DNA of 64,000 nt, from NCBI RefSeq assembly GCF_003851045.1, contig NZ_BFBX01000033.1:40357-104356 (forward strand), written 5' to 3'. The notes under the pieces were generated by a model that was given only the letters and a program-made list of their open reading frames with translations, ran no database searches and had not been told where the DNA came from. Shown here piece after piece: positions 1-8,137 of this stretch (position 1 is its first letter; each line of letters begins with the position of its first letter). The translations under genes were made by a program, and so were the position numbers. Source of the stretch: Paenibacillus sp. 598K (lineage in GTDB: Bacteria > Bacillota > Bacilli > Paenibacillales > Paenibacillaceae).

Positions 1-1
1 T

Positions 2-706
2 TTCTATTATGTCACGCATCGCAGCTCCTCCAAGGAGCTGATAGCAATCCGCTTGTCAGATGAACAGTATTGGTACGCGAAGTTTCAACAGCAGCATGGG
101 GAATACGGTCCGTATGCGCTCAAATCTGCCGTCGTGGAGATCACTCATCCCGAGCAACCTCTGCCGGATCAGACGTATGAGCGGTTCACAGAGATCGAGG
201 CCTGGTTCAATGACGGGACCAGCGACATGCTGCCTGTAGGCAGCATTCAGTTTTTGCCCGCTGCGCCCTCTGTCTCCCACTTGATCGATTCGACATTCGG
301 GTCCAGCAGCAACACTGGCGAGCATCGCAAAGGCTTCCGCGTGCTGGAGGATGTCCGTATTATGGATGTACAGACGACGATGGCAGACCGGATCGGCGAT
401 GCGGTCGACTACAAGTTCCTGAGCAGCCCGCCGGAATACACAAGGGTAGAACAGGCGATCGAGGCCGGTTTGCCGCTCAAGCTGAAGCAAGGCCAGGCAG
501 CCTCCCTGGACTATACGTTCCGTGTACCCGGTCAGGACCAGAGGTCGCTCCACGTCTACCGGTCTTCGCTACGACTCTCGCTGGAGACGGCCAGCGGAGA
601 GCGCTTGGCCTGGGATCTCCAGCTCAGGTCGACCCCGCAAGCGAGCAAAGAGGCGATTAAGGCATTGGTAGCCCAACGAATGGAGGCTTTTCGCCATGAG
701 GACTAA
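2..706 (+). CDS. Hypothetical protein, 5' end outside the window
   Basis: The reading frame is open to the left edge. In-frame codons from position 2 translate as FYYVTHRSSSKELIAIRLSD with no stop, so the real start lies upstream and the TTG at 53 is probably internal. About 235 residues are visible. They are hydrophilic, with no membrane segment or motif I recognise; the C-terminal half is rich in short beta-like stretches. Its last 11 bases overlap the start of the next gene, so the two are probably co-transcribed and translationally coupled. No function is assigned. Confidence 0.7.
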   Translation, partial: FYYVTHRSSSKELIAIRLSDEQYWYAKFQQQHGEYGPYALKSAVVEITHPEQPLPDQTYERFTEIEAWFNDGTSDMLPVGSIQFLPAAPSVSHLIDSTFGSSSNTGEHRKGFRVLEDVRIMDVQTTMADRIGDAVDYKFLSSPPEYTRVEQAIEAGLPLKLKQGQAASLDYTFRVPGQDQRSLHVYRSSLRLSLETASGERLAWDLQLRSTPQASKEAIKALVAQRMEAFRHED

Positions 707-1262
707 TTTCCGCAAGCTGTCCTGGGGATTTCTGTTCGTCCTCCTGGATATTCGTCTCGGCTTCATCGATATTTTGCCGGACTTTGTCGGGTACTTGCTG
801 ATTCTCTCTGCCCTGCGCCAGTTGGACCGCCACTACCCCGGCTACAACAAAGCATGGCCAGCGGCTGTCGTACTGTGCCTGGCTTCACTCGTCCCGGTCG
901 GACCGCAGTTTAACCTGCTGCTGCAACCGCTCCCTCCTTCTCCGCTATGGGTGGGACTGACCGGCCTTCACCAGCTGCTGCTCCTGGCGCTGGTCGTTGC
1001 GATCTTCGGCACCCTTACACGGCATGCTCGCTCGCAAGGCAAGATAGAGCTGGCCAATGCCAGCCGCAACCGGATGCGATTGTTCGTCCTGCTGCAACTG
1101 GCATTGTTGTTCACACTCCCTTACAGCCTGAATACGACCGATACAGTGGGTTTTATCATCCCTCTGACCATCTTAATGCTGCTGGCGATGATCCTCCTCG
1201 TGTTCCTGTGCCGCAAAGCGGCTAAGACGTTCGCTGGGGAGTACACTGGAAGGGAGCATTGA
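696..1262 (+). CDS. Integral membrane protein of unknown function
   Basis: A 188-residue protein with about five hydrophobic segments (roughly residues 8-40, 50-70, 83-108, 128-145, 150-173). The N-terminus (DIRLGFIDILPDFVGYLL) resembles a common uncharacterised Firmicutes membrane family with a conserved DILPDFxGY signature; this is recalled from general knowledge, not checked. The ATG overlaps the end of the upstream gene (ATGAGGACTAA), which suggests coupling. It probably sits in the cytoplasmic membrane. The substrate or partner is unknown, although the upstream soluble protein may be one. Confidence 0.75.
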   Translation: MRTNFRKLSWGFLFVLLDIRLGFIDILPDFVGYLLILSALRQLDRHYPGYNKAWPAAVVLCLASLVPVGPQFNLLLQPLPPSPLWVGLTGLHQLLLLALVVAIFGTLTRHARSQGKIELANASRNRMRLFVLLQLALLFTLPYSLNTTDTVGFIIPLTILMLLAMILLVFLCRKAAKTFAGEYTGREH

Positions 1263-1263
1263 A

Positions 1264-2161
1264 ATGCTAGAAAAAACTTTCCGTAACAAACTAACTCCAC
1301 ATGATGAGGCCTTTAAAAAGTTGTTACAAACTTTCTTCAAGGAATTTATTGAGCTATTCTTTCCCGAATTACATCGTTTGTTGGATTATCGCCAAACCCG
1401 ATTTCTCATGCAAGAGCTTTTAGTTGATATCGTTGGACAGGAGTCTCGAGATCTCGACTTGTTGTTGGAGACCAAGTACACGGAGTTAGATGCATATATC
1501 CTCATTCATTTTGAACCACAATCGGTATCGAGAAGTGGATTTCCACGAACGGATGTTCATTTATTTCAGTCGATTATTTGAACGACATCGGAAAGAACAT
1601 AAATTAATTATCCCCATTGCTATTTTTACGTCTGATGATGTTAAGAATGAAGTTGATACCCTTTCTATGTCCATCCCAACACATGCAATACTGCAATTTC
1701 AATTCTTAAAGGTCGAGCTTCGCAACAAAGACTGGCGTCAGTTCATTGAATCCGACAATCCAGTAGCTGCTGCTTTGTTGGTCAAAATGGGGTATAATGA
1801 AAAAGAGAGAAGAGAAGTTCGCATAGCATATCTAAGAATGATTCTGCGCTTAAAAAGAAAAATCGATGATGCTCGACTGGAGCTCATCATGTCGGTGGCT
1901 GATTTGTATTTTAAGCCCAATATAGAAGAAGATGAAATAATATTTCAGGAATTGCGAAGACAAAACCCAGAGGAAGGTGAGCAGATCATGGAGCTAATGC
2001 CAGCATGGAAAAAATGGGGAAAAGAAGAGGGTTATGATGAGGCAACGCAAGATATTATTCTCAAAATGCTCAATAAAGGATTCGATCCAGAGCAAGTAGC
2101 CGATGTACTGGAACTACCTATCGATGAGATAAAAAAAGCGCAAACCTCCAGAAATAAATGA
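1264..2161 (+). pseudogene. Rpn-family PD-(D/E)XK nuclease/transposase-like gene, split by a frameshift
   Basis: Two overlapping frames together form one protein. The first (from ATG 1264) carries the N-terminus with TPHDEAFKKLLQTFF and a DLLLETKY segment typical of Rpn-type nuclease cores. The second carries FHERMFIYFSRLFERHRK through to a C-terminal helix at 2158. Deleting one G of the GG at 1524-1525 joins EPQS to YREVDFHERMF and restores a continuous protein of about 298 residues. Rpn proteins are recombination-promoting DNases often annotated as putative transposases. The gene is clearly AT-richer than its neighbours, which suggests transfer. It is either a real inactivating frameshift or a sequencing error. 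Confidence 0.8.
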
Positions 2162-2165
2162 AGCA

Positions 2166-2206
2166 AAGAAAAGGAAAGGGAAGATAAACTCCCTTTCCTT
2201 TTCTTT
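2166..2206 (+). terminator. Rho-independent terminator after the Rpn-like gene
   Basis: A purine-rich arm (GAAAAGGAAAGGGA) is followed after a short loop by its complement (TCCCTTTCCTTTTC) and a T-rich run, starting just after the TGA of the frameshifted gene. Confidence 0.85.
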
Positions 2207-2398
2207 TTCCCATCGATCCCTTACGCCCCGCTGCTATTGCTTCGTCTGCCAGAACGCCGGGCTCCACGACGCCTCCGCTCGCTTTCAGTTGATGGCGCAT
2301 TCAGCTTATTTGTAGTGGGGGCCTATGCCGAACCTGTGCTATACTACCACTGATACGACTCATGAGCTTCTGGAGGGATTTCCATCGAGAGCGTTCTT

Positions 2399-3295
2399 AT
2401 GCTTCGCGCAGCCGATTTCTTCCGGGGATCGATCCCCTTCCATATCCATACGTACCGCTATGATCGATACGACGAGCTGAAGATGCATACGCATGATTTC
2501 ATCGAGCTGGTCTATGTGTGCGAGGGGCGAGGCGTGCATCAGGTTCGTCAGCGCACCGAGAGCGTGCAGGAGGGCGACTTGTTTATTATCAATTACGAGA
2601 CGCCCCACTGCTTTTACCCTCGCGATCGGCACAATACGGATGGGCTGACCGTCATCAACTGCCAGTTCACCCCTGACTTCCTGCGCGCGATGCAGATCGA
2701 GCTGCCCGCGATGCGGGGCATGACGGAGCTGTTCCTGCTCAAGGGACTGTATCCCGGGGAAGCCGAGCATGCCCCCGATCTGACGCTGAGCGCCCAGCGG
2801 AGGCGAGAGTTCGAGTATACGCTGCGCAAAATGCTGGCCGAGTACAACGACAAGCCGGACGGCTACGAGGACGTCCTCAAGCTGCAGCTATGCGAGCTGC
2901 TCATCCAGATCCACCGCTCTTACAAGGACGTCTACCACGGGCAGCCGCATCCCGACTCGTACAAGCTGTCCCTCATCCGGGAGTCGATCCACTATATGCG
3001 CGGCAATCTCTCCGCCTCGCTGCAGTTGACCGAGCTGTCGCAGCAGGCGCTGCTCAGCAAGAGCTACTACTCTGCCCTGTTCAAGCAAGTGACCGGCCGC
3101 AGCGTCATCGATTACTTGCAGCAGCTGCGGATCGAGGAGGCTTGCCGCTTGTTGGCCGGGACCGACCGCGCGGTCTCCGACATTGCCGAGCAGGTGGGCT
3201 ATGCCGACTATCGCTTCTTCAACAAGACGTTCCAGAAGATCACCGGGATGACCGCCTCTGCCTATCGCAAGCGAGTCGATGATGGCCTCAGATGA
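2399..3295 (+). CDS. AraC-family transcriptional regulator with cupin sensor domain
   Basis: A 298-residue cytoplasmic regulator. Residues about 15-110 form a cupin-type ligand domain (FHIHTYRYDRYDELKMHTHDF, then GDLFIINYETPHCF). Residues about 195-290 carry two AraC helix-turn-helix units (LTELSQQALLSKSYYSALFK; VSDIAEQVGYADYRFFNKTF) and the closing TGMTASAYRK motif. The ATG at 2399 is preceded by a GGAGGG at 2372 that is somewhat far; an ATC at 2384 would be better spaced, so the start is not certain. It is convergent with the GH78 gene and the 3' ends overlap by 8 bp. It is likely a carbohydrate-responsive activator, possibly of that neighbour. Confidence 0.9.
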   Translation: MLRAADFFRGSIPFHIHTYRYDRYDELKMHTHDFIELVYVCEGRGVHQVRQRTESVQEGDLFIINYETPHCFYPRDRHNTDGLTVINCQFTPDFLRAMQIELPAMRGMTELFLLKGLYPGEAEHAPDLTLSAQRRREFEYTLRKMLAEYNDKPDGYEDVLKLQLCELLIQIHRSYKDVYHGQPHPDSYKLSLIRESIHYMRGNLSASLQLTELSQQALLSKSYYSALFKQVTGRSVIDYLQQLRIEEACRLLAGTDRAVSDIAEQVGYADYRFFNKTFQKITGMTASAYRKRVDDGLR

Positions 3296-4946
3296 CCCGC
3301 ACGCCGGGAGGGGCCGATATCTCGGAGACGATCTTCCCGTCCTCGCCCTTCTCATGTCGGACACGCAGGATGCCATGCGGCGTCGGGTAGGTCCCTTCGA
3401 CCCATGCGAGATCGCCGAGCTGCGGACGGATGCGGACGACGGCGCAGCCCGGCTCGACCACCTCGACGCCCAGTACATGGCGGCTGAGCCACGCGGTCGG
3501 GCCCGATGCCCAGCCGTGGCACAGGCTATGGCGATAGCCGATATAACAGAACCGTCCATAGGCGCCGTGCACATCGATCTTGCCCTCGGGCGTCAGCTCG
3601 TCGATCCGCGCAGCGTCCTCCATCCACGCCAGATCGAAGTCCTCCCAGAACGTCGTCGCGCCCAGCGCGAGCATCGCTCCCCAGTACTCTCGGATACAGT
3701 CCAGCGCCCCTTGAATATCCCCGGCGTCGGCCCGCGCTTCCAGCATATAGTACCCGTAGAAGGTAGAGACGCCCTGCGATCCGCCGACCGCGATGACGTC
3801 GCGATTAGCCTCTGCGGCATCCATCAGACCGGCCAGCGCGAGCAAAGCGGCCGCTTGCTTGCTGCCCGCCGGGTCCGGCCGGTGCAGACGCAGCTTGGCC
3901 AGCGCCGCCTCGCAGGCTGCGACCTCCGGCGTCAGCTCCAGGATCTCGCATAGCTTCGCTCCGCGATCGAGAGCGAGATAGAACAGCGCATGCAGCCCTG
4001 CCCGGACGCCTGCCGGATTGTCGTGCGAGGGCCAATCCAGGAACGGGTTGGGCGCGTCGTTGGTCCCGTCCTCACGGATCTCCGCGATGATCTGGGCCAG
4101 CAGTCCGCGTAGATAAGTCGTCTGTTCCTGCAGATAAGCCAGGTTGCCGTGCTGGCGGTACCAGTCGTACTGGATGATAATCCACCATAACGAGTAGCTG
4201 GGGAAGGTGTTCATCCAGCCCGGCAACGCCGTGTCGTCGCGGATAAAATCAAGGCTGGCCGGCACGATCTCCTGCTCCCCAAAGACGGCCTGCACCGTCG
4301 AGGTCTCGGGATGCAGGTCGCCGATCCAGACGAGTCGGTCCCGCTTCACCCCGTCGAACAAGTATTCCTGCATGTTCAGATGTACCGTGTACGCGCCCGT
4401 CATCCAGATCTGGTCCAGGAGCGGATCGGAGCTTGCGAAGCTGCCCTTGTACTCCAGGTCCCGATAGACAAACACGGCGCGCACGCTTTTCAGTTGGACG
4501 GCGACGTTCGTATCCATCAGGTCGATGCGGACGAAGCGGAAGCCGGTCATGCCGATCTCCGTCGTGCCGAGGAAGCTGACGTCGACGAGCTGATCCCGAA
4601 CGGCGTGATCGTTGGTCGCGCCGCCCGGCCCGCCCACCTCGCTCATCGCCTCCATCGCGGACTCTCCGAAGCGGACTCGCAGCTTGGCGTTTTTCTGATC
4701 GCCCTCCATGTACAGGCAAGTGATCTGGACGCCGCCGTTCAGCTCCTTGCCATAGTCGAGCAGGACGCTCCCGCCCGAGCGCAGCACGCACGGGGAGTCC
4801 GCATGGAAGGACGCCTGACCCCCGTGTCCTCGCAGCAGCCCCTCTACATTGTCTGCTTGCTCTGTCGCCCACACCACCCGCACCGGGTTCAGGTACTCTC
4901 TGACTCTTGGATCTCTCAATTGCGAACACCTCGTTTTCGTAATCAT
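3288..4946 (-). CDS. Alpha-L-rhamnosidase-like glycoside hydrolase (GH78 type)
   Basis: About 552 residues with no signal peptide, so probably cytoplasmic. The N-terminal part is a beta-sandwich-like region (LLDYGKELNGGVQI, FRFVRIDLMD). The (alpha/alpha)6 catalytic region follows (LFDGVKRDRLVWIGDLHPE, NPFLDWPSHDNPAG, ATTFWEDFDLAWM), and the C-terminal beta domain has RIRPQLGDLAWVEGTYPTPHG. This order is typical of GH78 enzymes that remove terminal rhamnose, but the true sugar cannot be read from sequence. The frame is open to 5054, but that region is the upstream terminator. ATG 4946 has a GAGGG ribosome site lying in one arm of an inverted repeat; TTG 4919, 7 nt after GAGGTG, is an alternative start. 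Confidence 0.82.
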   Translation of the reverse strand: MITKTRCSQLRDPRVREYLNPVRVVWATEQADNVEGLLRGHGGQASFHADSPCVLRSGGSVLLDYGKELNGGVQITCLYMEGDQKNAKLRVRFGESAMEAMSEVGGPGGATNDHAVRDQLVDVSFLGTTEIGMTGFRFVRIDLMDTNVAVQLKSVRAVFVYRDLEYKGSFASSDPLLDQIWMTGAYTVHLNMQEYLFDGVKRDRLVWIGDLHPETSTVQAVFGEQEIVPASLDFIRDDTALPGWMNTFPSYSLWWIIIQYDWYRQHGNLAYLQEQTTYLRGLLAQIIAEIREDGTNDAPNPFLDWPSHDNPAGVRAGLHALFYLALDRGAKLCEILELTPEVAACEAALAKLRLHRPDPAGSKQAAALLALAGLMDAAEANRDVIAVGGSQGVSTFYGYYMLEARADAGDIQGALDCIREYWGAMLALGATTFWEDFDLAWMEDAARIDELTPEGKIDVHGAYGRFCYIGYRHSLCHGWASGPTAWLSRHVLGVEVVEPGCAVVRIRPQLGDLAWVEGTYPTPHGILRVRHEKGEDGKIVSEISAPPGVRVI

Positions 4947-4947
4947 C

Positions 4948-4991
4948 AGCCTGCCCTCAAATAAGGCCTCTTCGGACTTTGAGGGCAGGCT
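4948..4991 (-). promoter_or_regulatory. Perfect 14-bp inverted repeat covering the GH78 ribosome site
   Basis: AGCCTGCCCTCAAA at 4948-4961 is repeated exactly as TTTGAGGGCAGGCT at 4978-4991 across a 16-base loop. On the minus strand the 3' arm holds the GAGGG ribosome site and ends one base before the ATG at 4946. If folded in mRNA it would hide that site. It could equally be a regulator operator or a terminator without a T run. Confidence 0.75.
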
Positions 4992-5007
4992 GTAATTTAC
5001 TCCTATT

Positions 5008-5050
5008 ATAAAAATAAAAGCCGCGGCTCGACTAGACGTCTGCGCGGCCT
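5008..5050 (-). terminator. Terminator downstream of the AraC/siderophore-binding regulator
   Basis: On the minus strand GCCGCG and CGCGGC flank a loop of about 17 bases and are followed by TTTTATTTTTAT. It lies directly after the stop at 5066 and separates that gene from the GH78 gene. Confidence 0.75.
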
Positions 5051-5065
5051 TCAAGTGTGGCGATC

Positions 5066-6652
5066 TTACTTTTTTGCGGTCTGCGGGTCGGTGTTGGCCA
5101 TCATAGTCCGCATCGCTTCGAGATGGCGCTCGAGCGTCGTGGCGTCATACAGCCCCCAGCGGTGGTCGACGATCCTCGCCTGACCGCGGCGAGCAGCCGA
5201 CTGTTCGCGCCAGCTCCGACTGTCGGTGATAGCGCGGAAGGCAGCTGCTTGGCGATCCCGATCCTCAACGGTCAGGAACATCCAGTCTGCCGCATAGTCG
5301 GCCAGCTCCTCGGTCTTAATACACCGCCACTTCAGAGGAAAGCCGCCGCTCGTCATCCGCTCGTGCAGTCGCTCAGGCGGTTGCAGGCCCAACCCCGAAT
5401 AGAGCGTATGGCCAAAGTTGTGGCCCCCATACACATACAGTCGTTGCTCATGGAAGGTGAAAGCCGCTGCCGTACGATCCCGCAACGCCACCTCTTCCCT
5501 AACATGTGCGGCAGTCTGTGCGTAGCGTCCCAACCACGCCTTCGCCTCGGCGCTGCGATCGAGCAGGCGGCCCAGCTTGGCCAGGCGATCCCCGATCGGA
5601 TCCTGCCAGTCCAGCAGTACTGTAGGCGCAATCGACGATAGCCGTGTATGCATCTCCTTAGGCAAATAGCTCGGACAGACGATCAGATCCGGGCGCAGCG
5701 CAGCCAATTGGTCCGGGTTGGGCGGATCATCCAGCGGCTCGCAGTCCATGTAGCCGAGCCAGGTCATCTGCGTCCGCGTGGAAGCGACCGGACGGATACC
5801 CAGAGCCAGCAAATCCCCTAGCGAATGGACGGCACAGACGCGCAGCGAAGGCACCGCCGTCATCCGCGCGTATACGCTGGGCGATACGCCGACCTCCTGC
5901 TTGAAGCGCCTGCTGAAGTAGTATTCGTCCCGGAAGCCTACCTGCTCGGCGACCGCGCGCAGACGCCGGGTTGGATCGGCAAGCAACCGCTTCGCCTGGT
6001 CCATCCGCAGCTCGGTCAGGTATTGCAGCGGCGTTCCCCCGGTCATCGATTTGAACAGTTGGTTGTATTGCCACCGGCTGAGTTTCGTCTGCTCCGACAG
6101 CTGCTCGATGCGGATATCGCGGCGATAAGCATGATGTAGATAGACGATCGTGTCCTCCACCTGCTGCCGCATATCCTCCAGCGACCTCGTCTCCTGGAGC
6201 TGCAGGAAATCCAGTTGCCTGACCATCATCGACTGGAAGCGACTCTGCGTCCGCAGCAGCCCGAGCGGATCGACGTCGTCGATCGACTCCGCCAGCTCCT
6301 CCAGATCGGCGCGCCACCCTGAGTCGCCCGGCAGCAGGACCGGCTCCGAGCGCTGCAGTGACTCCAGCTCCGGACTGACGCGGTACCTGAGCAGCCACAC
6401 CTGCAATGGCAAGCCATCATCGCCATCGGCCGTTATCTCAACGTCCACGCCCGCCGGCAACAGCGCGCAGCCGGTATCCTGCATCGGGTAACTACGACCA
6501 GCGACCGTTAGCCGGACCGCTCCCTCACTTAGCCAACATAACGCTGGATGAGGCCGAGCAGCGATGATCGCCGAGTGGCGGTGTCGCTCAATCCCGAGCA
6601 AGGTCAAGCCAGGCCAAGGATGTCCCACAGACTCAACAGCTTGTGCGTCCAC
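5066..6652 (-). CDS. AraC-type regulator fused to a siderophore-binding domain (Btr/YbbB-like)
   Basis: A 528-residue, one-component iron-siderophore sensor. Residues 1-130 are an N-terminal AraC ligand-like domain. About 160-265 hold the double helix-turn-helix (IRIEQLSEQTKLSRWQYNQL; LRAVAEQVGFRDEYYFSRRF; VGVSPSVYARM). About 270-528 form a FepB/BtuF-type periplasmic-binding fold (LGDLLALGIRPVAST, LRPDLIVCPSYL, LSSIAPTVLLDW, LYVYGGHNFGHTLYSGLGL). There is no signal sequence, so it acts in the cytoplasm like Bacillus subtilis Btr, which binds iron-bacillibactin to activate uptake genes. The start is GTG 6652 after GAGGGGG. It lies 29 bp downstream of the lipoprotein gene and is probably in the same Fur-controlled transcript. 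Confidence 0.9.
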   Translation of the reverse strand: MDAQAVESVGHPWPGLTLLGIERHRHSAIIAARPHPALCWLSEGAVRLTVAGRSYPMQDTGCALLPAGVDVEITADGDDGLPLQVWLLRYRVSPELESLQRSEPVLLPGDSGWRADLEELAESIDDVDPLGLLRTQSRFQSMMVRQLDFLQLQETRSLEDMRQQVEDTIVYLHHAYRRDIRIEQLSEQTKLSRWQYNQLFKSMTGGTPLQYLTELRMDQAKRLLADPTRRLRAVAEQVGFRDEYYFSRRFKQEVGVSPSVYARMTAVPSLRVCAVHSLGDLLALGIRPVASTRTQMTWLGYMDCEPLDDPPNPDQLAALRPDLIVCPSYLPKEMHTRLSSIAPTVLLDWQDPIGDRLAKLGRLLDRSAEAKAWLGRYAQTAAHVREEVALRDRTAAAFTFHEQRLYVYGGHNFGHTLYSGLGLQPPERLHERMTSGGFPLKWRCIKTEELADYAADWMFLTVEDRDRQAAAFRAITDSRSWREQSAARRGQARIVDHRWGLYDATTLERHLEAMRTMMANTDPQTAKK

Positions 6653-6681
6653 TTCCAGTCCCCCTCATCGACTCTCATCGG

Positions 6682-7740
6682 TTATTCTCCGAGCAGCTTC
6701 TTCGGCATTTCCTCGAGCAGCCACTCCAGCGTGACCGAATCGTTGAACGACCAACGACTACTGACGATATACGCGTTGCCGTTTTTGACGGCGGGCAGGT
6801 TGCTCCAGAGCTTGCTGTCGATCAGTTCGCTTGTATCTTCGGTAGAGGTGTCCTGGTTATCCGGCGTCACAAGGAACAGATGATCGCCGGCATAGTCCGC
6901 CAGCTGCTCCTGCGAGATCTGATACCACAGCTCGCCTGGCTGATCCCGGAACAGCTGCTCCAGCGCCTCGGGCGCGCGCATGCCTAGCGCATCGTACATC
7001 GTCGGACCAAACCGTTGCGGACCGTAGACGTAGAGCTGCTTGTCCATATAGACGACAAACGCCGAGACCGTCTCGTCCGAACCGATCACATCTGTTAGCT
7101 CGCGTCGCTTTGCCTCTGCCTTCGCCTTGTAGTCGGCGATCCAGTCCGCCGCCTGCTGCTGCATACCGACGATCTCTCCGAGCGCCGTCATCCGACTGAA
7201 CACATCACTGCTATAGTCCACTGTGACGGTCGGCGCGATCTTGGACAACGCCTCCAGCCCCGCCTCCTCCAGGAAGTCCGGCACGATGATCAGATCGGGG
7301 TCCAGCTCTAGCACCTTCTCCAGATTAGGGACGAACGTATCGCCGCCCACATCCTCGACGCCCGCCAACTCCTGCTCCTGGAGCACCTTCTGGGCATTCA
7401 CATAGTTCGTACCGACCATGTTTGCTCCCAGCGTGACCATCTCGGGCGCATAGAAATGGGCGATAATGCGCTGCGGATGAAGCGGGATCTCCACCTCGCG
7501 GTCCGACGCATCTCGATATAGCGTCGTTTGCGCGCCGCCGTCTGCTTCATCAGACGTATCTATCGATTTTTCAGTCGGGTCGGCGGTCCCAGCAGCCTCT
7601 TCGGTTGCATTGGAAGCTTGCGCCTCGCCCCTCGCCTTGGAAGATTCCGACGGAGCCGGGGACGCGCCGCATGCCGTCAAAGCGATGATCAAAAGCGACA
7701 CCGTCATCCACTGGACTACCATTTTGCTAATGCCTTGCAT
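6682..7740 (-). CDS. Iron-siderophore ABC transporter substrate-binding lipoprotein
   Basis: A 352-residue FecB/FhuD-type binding protein. It has a lipoprotein signal peptide (SLLIIALTAC, Cys about residue 24), a low-complexity Ser/Ala/Glu/Asp linker to about residue 70, then the binding domain: IPLHPQRIIAHFYAPEMVTL, VGTNYVNAQ, LELDPDLIIVPDFL, LSKIAPTVTVDYSSD, LYVYGPQRFGPTMYDALGM. GAGGAGAG precedes the ATG. A perfect Fur box lies 21 bp upstream of the start codon. No permease or ATPase adjoins it, so it must share membrane components encoded elsewhere, possibly the FecCD pair at 47.7-49.7 kb. It would be anchored on the outer face of the membrane. Confidence 0.93.
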   Translation of the reverse strand: MQGISKMVVQWMTVSLLIIALTACGASPAPSESSKARGEAQASNATEEAAGTADPTEKSIDTSDEADGGAQTTLYRDASDREVEIPLHPQRIIAHFYAPEMVTLGANMVGTNYVNAQKVLQEQELAGVEDVGGDTFVPNLEKVLELDPDLIIVPDFLEEAGLEALSKIAPTVTVDYSSDVFSRMTALGEIVGMQQQAADWIADYKAKAEAKRRELTDVIGSDETVSAFVVYMDKQLYVYGPQRFGPTMYDALGMRAPEALEQLFRDQPGELWYQISQEQLADYAGDHLFLVTPDNQDTSTEDTSELIDSKLWSNLPAVKNGNAYIVSSRWSFNDSVTLEWLLEEMPKKLLGE

Positions 7741-7760
7741 ATTTACTCTCTCCTCTTAGT

Positions 7761-7775
7761 TGATAATGATTATCA
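7761..7775 (-). promoter_or_regulatory. Fur box (perfect 7-1-7)
   Basis: TGATAATGATTATCA matches the Bacillus 7-1-7 Fur consensus TGATAAT-N-ATTATCA at all 14 defined positions and lies just upstream of the siderophore lipoprotein gene. Iron repression of the lipoprotein and the AraC/binding-protein regulator is therefore expected. Confidence 0.95.
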
Positions 7776-7862
7776 ATTGACATTCTTCATTTTACGGGAG
7801 AGAGCACAGCTTCGGCAATGGATTATTTTTTAATGCCGTTTGGACATTTTGGGAGAGGTGAT

Positions 7863-8064
7863 CTATAGCGGCCAATCGAGCATTTGGCCATCCTGCTCCA
7901 GTCTCGCGCGCAGTCGGCCGTAATCGACGTCCTGCACAGGCACATCGGCTTCGAGCGCCAGCGCCGCTGCCGTGGCGGCCGACTGACCAAGGATCATGAA
8001 CACCGGCTCCATGCGGATCGAGCCGAAGGCGATATGTGATGATGATAGACAGACAGTTTGTCGT
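7863..8064 (-). pseudogene. C-terminal remnant of an FAD-dependent oxidoreductase
   Basis: Only the last 65 or so codons remain: [17 protein letters not shown], then [18 protein letters not shown], ending QMLDWPL and TAG at 7863. The SIRMEP...GQSAATAA signature is that of the C-terminal FAD-contacting region of the large FAD-dependent oxidoreductases of Paenibacillus (FAD_oxidored type). No start, Rossmann motif or upstream domain is present. Homology stops near 8064, where the repeated leader of the GT10 genes begins, so the fucosyltransferase block probably replaced the rest of the gene. Confidence 0.7.
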
Positions 8065-8091
8065 CTGGTGTCATAACTTCGGTTGAGGGCA

Positions 8092-8124
8092 CATAAAAAT
8101 TGAAGGAGACTTTGTAAAGCCGAG
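8092..8124 (+). promoter_or_regulatory. GT10 leader: CATA-type -10 and conserved hairpin before the ribosome site
   Basis: CATAAAAAT (8092) resembles the -10 of sporulation sigma E/K promoters, and the second copy has CATACAAAT at 9126. All three GT10 genes carry a leader of the form GGAGrCTTyGTArAGyC followed by GAGGAG. In copy 3 this forms the small hairpin GGCTTCGTAAAGCC. Equivalent positions are about 9139-9156 and 10197-10213. The sporulation promoter assignment is weak; the repeated leader is clear. Confidence 0.4.
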
Positions 8125-8137
8125 AGGAGAACTGATC

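Noticed and set aside
7741..7862. Possible extra small gene between the Fur box and the oxidoreductase stump
   Set aside because: The short plus-strand frame ending near 7833 has no ribosome site and overlaps the Fur promoter region.
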